A stretch of DNA of 5,941 bases, taken from NCBI GenBank assembly GCA_035464115.1, contig DATHSN010000113.1, forward strand, positions 1 to 5,941. Reading direction: 5' to 3'. The notes below the pieces were generated by a model. The model was not told the DNA's origin. It saw nothing but the letters and a program-made list of their open reading frames with translations, and ran no database searches. Position numbers and translations under genes: made by a program. This stretch comes from DATHSN01 sp035464115. Lineage in GTDB: Bacteria; Actinomycetota; Acidimicrobiia; Acidimicrobiales; SKKL01. Below, piece by piece: positions 1 to 5,846 of this stretch. Positions within the stretch are counted from its first letter, which is position 1. Each line of letters begins with the position of its first letter.

Positions 1-656
1 TGGTCATCCGCGAGAACACCGAGGGCACCTACGCCGGCGAGGGCGGGTTCCTGCGCAAGGGCACCCCCCACGAGGTCGCCACCCAGGGGTCGGTCAACAC
101 CCGCATGGGCGTCGAGCGCTGCGTCCGCTACGCCTTCGACCACGCCGAGAGCCGGCCCCGCCAGCACCTCACCTTGGTGCACAAGACCAACGTGCTCACC
201 TTCGCCGGCGAGCTGTGGGAGCGCACGTTCCGCGAGGTGGCCGCCGAGCACCCCGACGTGGAGACCGCCTACCACCACGTCGACGCCGCGTGCATCTACT
301 TCGTGTCGGACCCCGGCCGCTACGACGTCATCGTCACCGACAACCTGTTCGGCGACATCCTCACCGACCTCGGCGGCGCGGTCGCCGGCGGCATCGGCCT
401 GGCCGCCTCGGCCAACCTCAACGCGGCCCGCACCGGCCCCTCGATGTTCGAGCCGGTCCACGGCTCGGCCCCCGACATCGCCGGCACCAACACCGCCAAC
501 CCGCTCGCCGCCATCCTCTCGGCGGCGATGATGCTCGACTTCCTCGGCGAGCCCGACGCCGCCGACCGCATCCGCCGAGCCTGCGCCACCGCGCCGACCG
601 GCTCCACCACCGAGGTCGGCGACGCGGTCGCCGCCCGGGTCGCACAGGGGGACTGA
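1..656 (+). CDS. leuB: 3-isopropylmalate dehydrogenase, 5'-truncated by the window edge
   Basis: Cytoplasmic NAD-dependent oxidative decarboxylase of leucine biosynthesis (3-isopropylmalate to 2-oxoisocaproate); the same enzyme can oxidise beta-methylmalate to 2-oxobutyrate in the citramalate route to isoleucine. The reading frame starts at base 3 and runs without a stop to TGA at 654-656, giving about 217 residues; the missing N-terminus should be roughly 120 residues if it resembles the mycobacterial enzyme of about 336. Visible family marks are VIRENTEG with the substrate Arg (9-11), the active-site Tyr (30-32), the catalytic Lys of HKTNVL (183-185), the Asp of HVDAA (282-284), the two metal-binding Asp of FGDILTDL (354-356, 366-368), and the NAD-site segment EPVHGSAPDIAG. 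All expected catalytic residues in the visible part are intact. The wording (KTNVLTFAG, DPGRYDVIVTDNLFGD) resembles mycobacterial LeuB more than isocitrate or tartrate dehydrogenases. Five bases separate its stop from ilvE. Confidence 0.95.
   Translation, partial: VIRENTEGTYAGEGGFLRKGTPHEVATQGSVNTRMGVERCVRYAFDHAESRPRQHLTLVHKTNVLTFAGELWERTFREVAAEHPDVETAYHHVDAACIYFVSDPGRYDVIVTDNLFGDILTDLGGAVAGGIGLAASANLNAARTGPSMFEPVHGSAPDIAGTNTANPLAAILSAAMMLDFLGEPDAADRIRRACATAPTGSTTEVGDAVAARVAQGD
646..652 (+). promoter_or_regulatory. Shine-Dalgarno sequence of ilvE
   Basis: AGGGGGA lies inside the last codons of leuB and ends 9 bases before the ATG at 662. It supports that ATG over any upstream in-frame start and indicates conventional, leadered translation of ilvE within the leuB transcript. 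Confidence 0.7.
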
Positions 657-661
657 CACCG

Positions 662-1582
662 ATGCCGATCGACACCGTGGCCAAGATCTGGATGGACGGC
701 GAGCTCGTCGACTGGGACGACGCCAAGATCCACGTCCTCACCCACACCCTGCACTACGGCAGCGGCGTGTTCGAGGGGGTGCGGGCCTACGCCACCGACC
801 GCGGGCCGGCCGTGTTCCGCCTCGAGGAGCACACCCGGCGCCTGTTCGACAGCGCCAAGATCTTCATGATCGACATCCCGTACACACCCGAGCAGATCAA
901 CGCCGCCATCGTCGAGACGGTCCGGGTGAACGAGGTCGAGAGCTGCTACATCCGCCCGCTCGTCTACCTCGGCTACGGCGAGATGGGGCTCAACCCGCTC
1001 CCGTGCCCGGTGCAGGTGTCGGTGGCGGTGTGGCCGTGGGGCGCCTACCTCGGCGAGGAGGGCCTCGCCCACGGGGTGCGGATGAAGATCAGCTCGTGGA
1101 AGCGCCACGACCCCAACATCATCCCGCCCGCCGCCAAGGGCACCGGCATGTACATCAACTCGTCGCTGGCCAAGGTCGAGGCCATCAAGTCGGGCTACGA
1201 CGAGGCCATCATGCTGTCGCCACAGGGCTTCGTCAGCGAGTGCACCGGCGAGAACATCTTCATCGTCAAGGGTGGGCGCATCATCACCCCGCCCGTCAGC
1301 TCGGGCGCCCTCGAGGGCATCACCCAGAGCTCGGTGCGCCGCATCGCCACCGACCTCGGCATCGGCTACGAGGTCGCCAACCTGCTGCGCTCGGACCTCT
1401 ACACCGCCGACGAGGCGTTCCTCAGCGGCACCGCCGCCGAGGTCGTCCCCGTGCGCTCCGTCGACGACCGCGTCATCGGCGAGCCGGGTCCGGTGACCCG
1501 CGCCGTGCAGGACACGTTCTTCGCCGCGGTCTCCGGCCGCGACGACCGCTACAAGGACTGGCTCACCTATGTCCGCGACTGA
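662..1582 (+). CDS. ilvE: branched-chain amino acid aminotransferase
   Basis: PLP-dependent fold-type IV transaminase of 306 residues that performs the final reversible step to isoleucine, leucine and valine, with glutamate as amino donor. It is colinear with E. coli IlvE (about 309 residues). The N-terminal HVLTHTLHYGSGVFEG stretch (residues 24-39) resembles the E. coli HVMSHALHYGTSVFEG. The substrate-side segment is CYIRPLVYLG (95-104). The PLP Schiff-base lysine is K159 in PPAAKGTGMYIN, and the cofactor-binding glutamate is E193 in VSECTGENIF. A late SGTAAEVVPVRSVD segment lies near residue 257, and the DSAKIF motif is at 63-68. The frame is open upstream to 215, but the ATG at 662 is chosen because homology begins there, a good Shine-Dalgarno precedes it, and the upstream part is arginine/proline-rich shadow sequence over leuB. 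The stop at 1580-1582 overlaps the start of cimA. Other class IV members (D-amino acid transaminase, aminodeoxychorismate lyase) fit less well because of the IlvE-specific N-terminus. Confidence 0.96.
   Translation: MPIDTVAKIWMDGELVDWDDAKIHVLTHTLHYGSGVFEGVRAYATDRGPAVFRLEEHTRRLFDSAKIFMIDIPYTPEQINAAIVETVRVNEVESCYIRPLVYLGYGEMGLNPLPCPVQVSVAVWPWGAYLGEEGLAHGVRMKISSWKRHDPNIIPPAAKGTGMYINSSLAKVEAIKSGYDEAIMLSPQGFVSECTGENIFIVKGGRIITPPVSSGALEGITQSSVRRIATDLGIGYEVANLLRSDLYTADEAFLSGTAAEVVPVRSVDDRVIGEPGPVTRAVQDTFFAAVSGRDDRYKDWLTYVRD
1553..1557 (+). promoter_or_regulatory. Probable Shine-Dalgarno sequence of cimA
   Basis: AAGGA inside the ilvE 3' end lies 11 bases before the ATG at 1569. The spacing is slightly long, but no comparable purine tract precedes the next in-frame candidate (GTG at 1647) at a workable distance, so it supports the overlapping start. 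Confidence 0.5.
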
Positions 1583-3209
1583 TCCCGCCCCGCTCACCTC
1601 GGTCGACCGCACCCCACCCGCCCGCCACCCGTCGTGGCCCGAGGCGGTGCAGATCTACGACACCACGTTGCGCGACGGCTCCCAGCTCGAGGGCGTGTCG
1701 CTCACCGTCGACGACAAGCTGCGCATCGCCGAGCAGCTCGACCACCTCGGCGTGCACTTCATCGAGGGTGGCTGGCCGGGCGCCAACCCCAAGGACGACG
1801 AGTTCTTCGCCCGCGCGCCCCGCGAGCTGCGGCTGTCCACCAGCGAGCTGGTGGCGTTCGGCTCCACCCGCCGACCCCTCGGCAAGGTCGACGACGACGC
1901 CACCCTGCGCCACCTCGTCGAGGCCGGCGTCGGCACCGTGTGCATCGTCGGCAAGACGTGGGACTACCACGTCACCGAGGCGCTGCGCACCACCCTCGAC
2001 GAGGGTGTCGCCATGGTGGCCGACTCCGTCGAGTTCCTCACCAAGGCCGGGCTCACCGTCATGTTCGACGCCGAGCACTACTTCGACGGCTACAAGCGCA
2101 ACCCCGAGTTCGCGCTGCGCACCCTCGAGGCCGCGGCCATGGCCGGGGTGCACACCGTGGTCCTCTGCGACACCAACGGCGGGTCGCTGCCCCACGACGT
2201 CGAGCACATCGTCGCCGCGACCAAGGCCCACCTCGACGTCCCCATCGGCGTGCACCTCCACGACGACGCCGGCTGCGGCGTGGCCAACGCCCTCGCCGGC
2301 GTGCGCGGCGGCGCGGTCCAGGTGCAGGGCACGATCAACGGCATCGGCGAGCGCACCGGCAACTGCGACCTGATCACGATCATCCCCAACCTCACGCTGA
2401 AGATGGGCATCCGGTCGATCCCCGACGACCGCCTCGACCGGCTCACGAGCGTGTCGCACCACGTGGCCGAGCTGGTGAACATGGCACCCGACCCCCAGCA
2501 GCCCTACGTCGGCTCCTCGGCGTTCGCCCACAAGGCCGGGCTGCACGTGAGCGCCATCGCCCGCCGGCCCGACGCCTACGAGCACGTCGACCCCGCCGCG
2601 GTCGGCAACACCACCCACTTCGTGGTGTCCGAGCTCGCGGGCCGCTCCACCATCGAGCTCAAGGCCAAGGAGCTCGGCGTCGAGATCGACGGGAAGGCCG
2701 CGGCCGACGTCGTCGCCCGCCTGAAGGAGCTCGAGCACCACGGCTACCACTTCGAGGTGGCCGACGGCTCGCTCGAGATCCTCATGCGCACCGCCGGCGG
2801 GTGGACCCAGGACTTCTTCGAGATCGAGTCGTTCCGGGTCATCGTCGAGAACCGTCCCGGCGACGCCGAGGGCACCGTCGCCACCGAGGCCACGGTGAAG
2901 CTGCGGGTCGGGGGCGAGCGCGTCATCGCCACCGGCGAGGGCAACGGACCGGTCAACGCGCTCGACGCCGCGCTGCGCTCGGCCATCGCCCAGCGCTTCC
3001 CCGAGGTCGACCACCTGTCGTTGTCCGACTTCAAGGTCCGGGTCCTCGACACCGGGTCGGGCACCGGGGCGGTCACCCGGGTGCTGATCGACTCCACCAA
3101 CGGCGAGCGCACCTGGTCCACCATCGGCGTGTCCGAGAACGTCATCCAGGCGTCGTGGGAGGCGCTCGTCGACTCGCTCGTCTTCGGCCTGCTGCACCCC
3201 CGCCAGTAA
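1569..3209 (+). CDS. cimA: (R)-citramalate synthase
   Basis: Condenses pyruvate and acetyl-CoA to (R)-citramalate, the entry step of the threonine-independent route to isoleucine. The 546-residue protein has a DRE-TIM barrel HMGL-like domain (about 27-300), a linker region with GSSAFAHKAGLHVSAI, and a C-terminal LeuA-type dimerisation/allosteric domain (about 410-543, starting GGWTQDFFEIESF). Key motifs: YDTTLRDGSQLEGVSL with the metal/pyruvate Arg35-Asp36; HFIEGGWPGANPKD; YFDGYKRNPEFAL; CDTNGG; metal histidines H229 and H231 in VHLHDD; NGIGERTGN (257-265). DGSQ rather than DGEQ, the GGWPGANPKD string and YFDGYKRNPEF mark the citramalate synthase branch, not 2-isopropylmalate or homocitrate synthase. 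ATG at 1569 overlaps ilvE by 14 bases in another frame, implying translational coupling. About 25 residues precede the usual start of homology, so GTG at 1647 is a possible but less supported start. The LeuA-type domain suggests end-product feedback, probably by isoleucine. Asp replaces the usual Asn after the second metal His (HLHDD). The stop is TAA. Confidence 0.94.
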   Translation: MSATDPAPLTSVDRTPPARHPSWPEAVQIYDTTLRDGSQLEGVSLTVDDKLRIAEQLDHLGVHFIEGGWPGANPKDDEFFARAPRELRLSTSELVAFGSTRRPLGKVDDDATLRHLVEAGVGTVCIVGKTWDYHVTEALRTTLDEGVAMVADSVEFLTKAGLTVMFDAEHYFDGYKRNPEFALRTLEAAAMAGVHTVVLCDTNGGSLPHDVEHIVAATKAHLDVPIGVHLHDDAGCGVANALAGVRGGAVQVQGTINGIGERTGNCDLITIIPNLTLKMGIRSIPDDRLDRLTSVSHHVAELVNMAPDPQQPYVGSSAFAHKAGLHVSAIARRPDAYEHVDPAAVGNTTHFVVSELAGRSTIELKAKELGVEIDGKAAADVVARLKELEHHGYHFEVADGSLEILMRTAGGWTQDFFEIESFRVIVENRPGDAEGTVATEATVKLRVGGERVIATGEGNGPVNALDAALRSAIAQRFPEVDHLSLSDFKVRVLDTGSGTGAVTRVLIDSTNGERTWSTIGVSENVIQASWEALVDSLVFGLLHPRQ

Positions 3210-3212
3210 CCT
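3207..3212 (+). promoter_or_regulatory. Candidate -10 box (TAACCT) for a leaderless transcript of the 3219 gene
   Basis: TAACCT fits the actinobacterial TANNNT -10 consensus and ends exactly 6 bases before the GTG at 3219, so transcription would begin on the first base of the start codon. Its first three bases are the TAA stop of cimA. There is no Shine-Dalgarno in the 9-base gap and no convincing -35. The spacing is seen directly; promoter activity is inferred. Confidence 0.5.
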
Positions 3213-3218
3213 CAGCCC

Positions 3219-3743
3219 GTGGCCGCTCCCGAGTTCGTCCCCGTCCCCGCGCACGCTGCTGTGCGCAGCTACCTGTCGCCGCCCCGGCGGCCCGCGTCGT
3301 GGACCGCCGACCGTCCCGCCGACGTGGTCGACGACGGCCAGCCCTCCGGCGATCGCTTCGGCTCGCCCGGCCCCGACCTCGGCTACGCGCTGCGCCTCGT
3401 CCACCAGTTCGACGACCGGCTGGTGCTCGCCGAGGGCGAGCACCGCGCCGACGTGGTCGCGGGGTGCGTCGCCCTCGCCATGAAGCGCTCGTCGATCTTC
3501 GGTCGGGCCCCGGTCATCCACGACCTCACCGTGGCGTTCACCATCTGGGGCTTCCTCGACGAGGCCCCCGCCGAGCTCGTCGAGCTGCGGCGCCCGCTGT
3601 TCGCCGAGGTCGCCCACGCCCACCACTACGTCGAGCGGCGCGAGATCGTCGACCGGGTGCCCGACGAGGTGCTCCGCCAGAGCCCCGCGGCGGTGGCCAC
3701 CGCGGCGCGGGCCGATTGGCGTCCGTTGGTCGGCGCCAGCTGA
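3219..3743 (+). CDS. uncharacterised 174-residue protein between cimA and gltX
   Basis: I do not recognise a named family. The protein is soluble-looking, with no signal peptide or membrane segment. Residues 1-50 are proline- and arginine-rich and probably extended (RSYLSPPRRP at 16-25, then a Pro/Asp/Gly-rich stretch). The rest looks like a compact alpha-helical domain: SPGPDLGYALRLVHQF (49-64), GEHRADVVAGCVALAMKRSS (73-92), FGRAPVIHDLTVAFTIWGFLD (94-114), then LRRPLFAEVAHAHHYVERRE (123-142) with a histidine cluster H133, H135, H136, and a charged tail. The well-ordered motif-like segments and ordinary codon use argue that it is a real gene. GTG at 3219 is the only sensible start, since the first in-frame ATG is codon 88. 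It begins 9 bases after the cimA stop, without a Shine-Dalgarno but with a leaderless-type -10 box. The histidines could bind metal, but that is a guess; no catalytic motif is evident. Neighbouring genes suggest housekeeping expression, not a specific function. Confidence 0.85.
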   Translation: MAAPEFVPVPAHAAVRSYLSPPRRPASWTADRPADVVDDGQPSGDRFGSPGPDLGYALRLVHQFDDRLVLAEGEHRADVVAGCVALAMKRSSIFGRAPVIHDLTVAFTIWGFLDEAPAELVELRRPLFAEVAHAHHYVERREIVDRVPDEVLRQSPAAVATAARADWRPLVGAS

Positions 3744-3758
3744 CCGGCGCCACCTGAG
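3728..3758 (+). repeat. 14-base tandem direct repeat that can also fold as a hairpin, at the end of the 3219 gene
   Basis: CGGCGCCAGCTGAC (3731-3744) is followed immediately by CGGCGCCACCTGAG (3745-3758), identical at 12 of 14 positions. Because GGCGCC is self-complementary, 3732-3737 can pair with 3746-3751, extended by GGT 3728-3730 with ACC 3752-3754 around one bulged C, leaving an 8-base loop that contains the stop codon of the upstream gene. There is no T-tract after it, so it is not a classical intrinsic terminator; a weak terminator or boundary upstream of the gltX promoter is possible. The repeat is certain; a function is not. Confidence 0.4.
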
Positions 3759-3775
3759 CGACCCGACGGCGACGG

Positions 3776-3781
3776 TAACGT
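3776..3781 (+). promoter_or_regulatory. Candidate -10 box (TAACGT) for leaderless gltX transcription
   Basis: TAACGT matches TANNNT and ends 7 bases before the GTG of gltX, putting the predicted transcription start on or one base before the start codon. The purines GGGG abut the GTG directly and are too close to serve as a Shine-Dalgarno. No clear -35 is visible. It resembles the box at 3207 in sequence and in position relative to a GTG. Confidence 0.55.
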
Positions 3782-3788
3782 CGGCGGG

Positions 3789-5216
3789 GTGACTGCCACC
3801 GCCCCGCGCGTCCGCTTCTCGCCCGCGCCCACCGGGTACCTCCACGTCGGCTCGGCCCGATCGGCGCTGTTCAACTGGCTCTACGCCCGCCACACCGGCG
3901 GCACCATGGTCGTGCGGGTCGAGGACACCGACACCGACCGCAGCCGCCCCGAGCTCACCGAGACGATCCTCGCCACCCTGCGCCGCCTGGGCCTCGACTG
4001 GGACGAGCTCTACCACCAGTCCGAGCGCTTCGGCACCTACCGCGCCGCGGCCGAGCGGTTCCTCGCCGAGGGGCGCGCCTACCGCTGCGACTGCACCCAG
4101 GACGAGGCGAAGGCCCGCGCCGAGGCCCGCGGCGGACCCCCCGGCTACGACGGGCACTGCCGCGACCGCGATGTCGCCCCCGGCGAGGGTGTCGTCGTGC
4201 GGTTCCGGACCCCCGACGAGGGGGTCACCGGCTGGGACGACGTCATCCGTGACCGCGTCGAGTTCGAGAACGCCAACCTCGAGGACTTCGTCATCGTGCG
4301 GTCCAACGGCGTGCCCATGTTCCTGCTCGCCAACGCCATCGACGACATGGACATGGACATCACCCACGTGATCCGCGGCGAGGACCTCGTCAACACCACC
4401 CCCAAGGTGCTGTTGCTGCGCGAGGCGCTCGGCGCCACCAGCCACCCCGTCTACGCCCACCTGCCGCTCATCGTGAACGAGCAGCGCAAGAAGCTGTCCA
4501 AGCGCCGCGACGACGTCAACGTCGCCGACTACCTCGACCGGGGCATCCTGCCCGAAGCGATGACCAACTACCTGGCCACGCTCGGTTGGGGCGCGCCCGA
4601 CGGGGTCGAGATCCGCCCGCTGGACGAGGTCGTCGCGCTGTTCGACATCGTCGACATCGGCAAGAGCCCCGCCGCGTTCGACGTCCGCAAGCTCGAGCAC
4701 GTCAACGGCGAGTACGTGCGGGCGCTCACCCGCGACGAGTTCGTCGATCGCGTCGAGCCGTTCATCGCCGCCCCCGACGTGCCCTGGCCCGCCGAGCGCT
4801 TCGACCGGGCTGCGTTCATCGATCTCGCGCCGCTCGTGCAGGAGCGGGTGCGGGTGCTCGCCGACGTGGTCGAGCTGGTCGACTGGCTGTTCCTCGCCGA
4901 CGCCCCCGACGACCCCGACAGCTGGACCAAGGAGATGGGCAAGGCCCACGCCCCGGCCGTGCTCGACGCCGCCATCGCCGGCACCGAGGCCGCAGCCGAC
5001 TGGGACGCCGACGCGGTGCGCGCCGTGGTCGAGGACGCCGCCCGCGCCGCCGGGCTGGTCAACGCCGAGGGCAACCCGCAGCTGTCGAAGGCCCAGGCGC
5101 CCGTGCGGGTCGCCACCATGGGCCGCTCGAAGGGGCTGCCGCTGTTCGAGGGCCTCGAGCGGCTCGGCCGCGCCGAGACCCTCCGACGGCTCCGATCGGC
5201 CCGCGCCCGGCTCTGA
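3789..5216 (+). CDS. gltX: glutamyl-tRNA synthetase (probably non-discriminating)
   Basis: Class I aminoacyl-tRNA synthetase of 475 residues, within the usual length range, which ligates glutamate to tRNA-Glu in the cytoplasm. The Rossmann catalytic domain has the HIGH-equivalent HVGS (19-22) in PAPTGYLHVGSARSALFNWL, VRVEDTDTDRS, THVIRGEDLVNTTPK, and the KMSKS-equivalent KLSKR (235-239). A zinc-binding insertion is indicated by C100, C102, Y120 and C124, matching the Cys-x-Cys...Tyr...Cys pattern of E. coli GluRS. The C-terminal part from about residue 310 is the helical anticodon-binding domain, ending in a typical SKAQAPVRVATMG...LPLFEGLERLG segment. No GlnRS features are present. Actinobacteria generally make Gln-tRNA through misacylation by a non-discriminating GluRS plus GatCAB, so dual charging is inferred from lineage, not read from a residue. 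The start is GTG with a leaderless-type promoter. The stop is 2 bases before the next GTG start, so the downstream gene is probably co-translated. Confidence 0.96.
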   Translation: MTATAPRVRFSPAPTGYLHVGSARSALFNWLYARHTGGTMVVRVEDTDTDRSRPELTETILATLRRLGLDWDELYHQSERFGTYRAAAERFLAEGRAYRCDCTQDEAKARAEARGGPPGYDGHCRDRDVAPGEGVVVRFRTPDEGVTGWDDVIRDRVEFENANLEDFVIVRSNGVPMFLLANAIDDMDMDITHVIRGEDLVNTTPKVLLLREALGATSHPVYAHLPLIVNEQRKKLSKRRDDVNVADYLDRGILPEAMTNYLATLGWGAPDGVEIRPLDEVVALFDIVDIGKSPAAFDVRKLEHVNGEYVRALTRDEFVDRVEPFIAAPDVPWPAERFDRAAFIDLAPLVQERVRVLADVVELVDWLFLADAPDDPDSWTKEMGKAHAPAVLDAAIAGTEAAADWDADAVRAVVEDAARAAGLVNAEGNPQLSKAQAPVRVATMGRSKGLPLFEGLERLGRAETLRRLRSARARL

Positions 5217-5218
5217 TC

Positions 5219-5830
5219 GTGCCCTGGTCGCCCCGCCGGTGGATCCGTGTGGCGATCGCCATCGGCGCGGCCGCGTCGGCGCTGCTGGCGCTGTTCGTCG
5301 CCGTCACGTTCGCCCAGGTGTGGGCGGTGGCCGACGACGACCAGGCCGGGCCCGCCGACGCCATCGTGGTGCTCGGCGCCGCGCAGTACGACGGCGATCC
5401 GTCGCCCGTGCTGCAGGCCCGCCTCGACCACGCCTTCGAGCTGTGGGACGCCGGGCATGCCGCGCTCATCGTCGTCACCGGCGGGCGCCAGTCCGGCGAC
5501 CGCTTCACCCAGGCCCAGGCCGGTTATCGCTACCTGCGCGACCGCGGGGTGCCCGACCCGGCGCTCCTGCTCGAGGTCGACGGCGACAGCACCTACACCG
5601 AGATGGCGGCCACCGCCCGCATCCTGCGGGCCCGGGGCCTCGACTCGGCGCTCATGGTCTCCGACGGCTACCACTCGCGCCGTCTGCTCGACATCGCCGA
5701 CGAGGTGGGCCTCGACGGCGCGGTGTCGCCGACCGACACGGGGTTCGGGGTGCGCGACCTGGTCCGCGAGACGGCCGCGGTGTCGGCCGGTCGCCTGGTC
5801 GGGTTCCGACGCCTCGACGCGCTGGGATAG
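5219..5830 (+). CDS. YdcF/SanA-like DUF218 protein with N-terminal membrane anchor
   Basis: The 203-residue protein has a short basic N-terminus (PRRWIR), one hydrophobic segment at about residues 11-32 and a single DUF218 domain from about 46 onward, predicted to lie outside the membrane. Domain marks are DAIVVLGAAQYDGDPSPVLQ (47-66), LIVVTGGRQ (83-91), the RGVP turn (109-112), the DSTYTEMAATARIL helix (123-136), and LMVSDGYHSRR (145-155) with D149 and H152, which resemble the DUF218 core. The family is linked to envelope and peptidoglycan barrier functions in E. coli (SanA, ElyC), but its biochemical activity is poorly defined, so no substrate is assigned. Where many homologues have an acidic Ser-Glu-Ala after the TGG loop, this one reads FTQAQAGY (96-103). 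The GTG at 5219 is 2 bases after the gltX stop with no Shine-Dalgarno, suggesting termination-reinitiation. GTG at 5249 is an alternative start but would remove the basic residues ahead of the membrane segment. The TAG stop lies in the tRNA promoter. Confidence 0.88.
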   Translation: MPWSPRRWIRVAIAIGAAASALLALFVAVTFAQVWAVADDDQAGPADAIVVLGAAQYDGDPSPVLQARLDHAFELWDAGHAALIVVTGGRQSGDRFTQAQAGYRYLRDRGVPDPALLLEVDGDSTYTEMAATARILRARGLDSALMVSDGYHSRRLLDIADEVGLDGAVSPTDTGFGVRDLVRETAAVSAGRLVGFRRLDALG

Positions 5831-5833
5831 GAT
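5804..5833 (+). promoter_or_regulatory. Candidate promoter of tRNA-Gln (-10 TAGGAT)
   Basis: TAGGAT at 5828-5833 is a strong TANNNT-type -10 box. A weak -35-like TTCCGA at 5804-5809 lies 18 bases upstream. Initiation about 6-8 bases downstream would leave a leader of roughly 6-9 bases before the mature tRNA 5' end at 5847, to be removed by RNase P. The promoter lies within the 3' end of the preceding gene and its first three -10 bases are that gene's TAG stop. Confidence 0.55.
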
Positions 5834-5846
5834 GTCCACCGCCCGT

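Noticed and set aside
215..661. In-frame upstream extension of ilvE by 149 codons
   Set aside because: The extension is Arg/Pro-rich shadow sequence lying over leuB. IlvE homology, the Shine-Dalgarno and the expected length all fit the ATG at 662.
320..1612. Antisense open frame of 430 codons over leuB and ilvE
   Set aside because: No recognisable motif, and it lies opposite two confidently identified enzymes; a GC-content artefact.
1634..3757. + strand open frame of 707 codons overlapping cimA and the 3219 gene
   Set aside because: The translation is almost entirely Arg, Pro, Gly, His and Ala, a typical out-of-frame shadow in GC-rich DNA. cimA in the other frame has clear catalytic motifs.
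1563..4949. Antisense open frame of 1128 codons across cimA, the unknown gene and gltX
   Set aside because: It is the mirror of three well-supported genes. In very GC-rich coding DNA the antisense frame aligned with GC-rich third positions rarely hits a stop. Its translation is a low-complexity Gly/Ala/Val/Asp/His mix with no domain, and it crosses gene boundaries.
4568..5839. Antisense open frame of 423 codons opposite gltX and the DUF218 gene
   Set aside because: Low-complexity Arg/Ser/Ala/Gly-rich translation, no domain, and fully opposite two supported genes.
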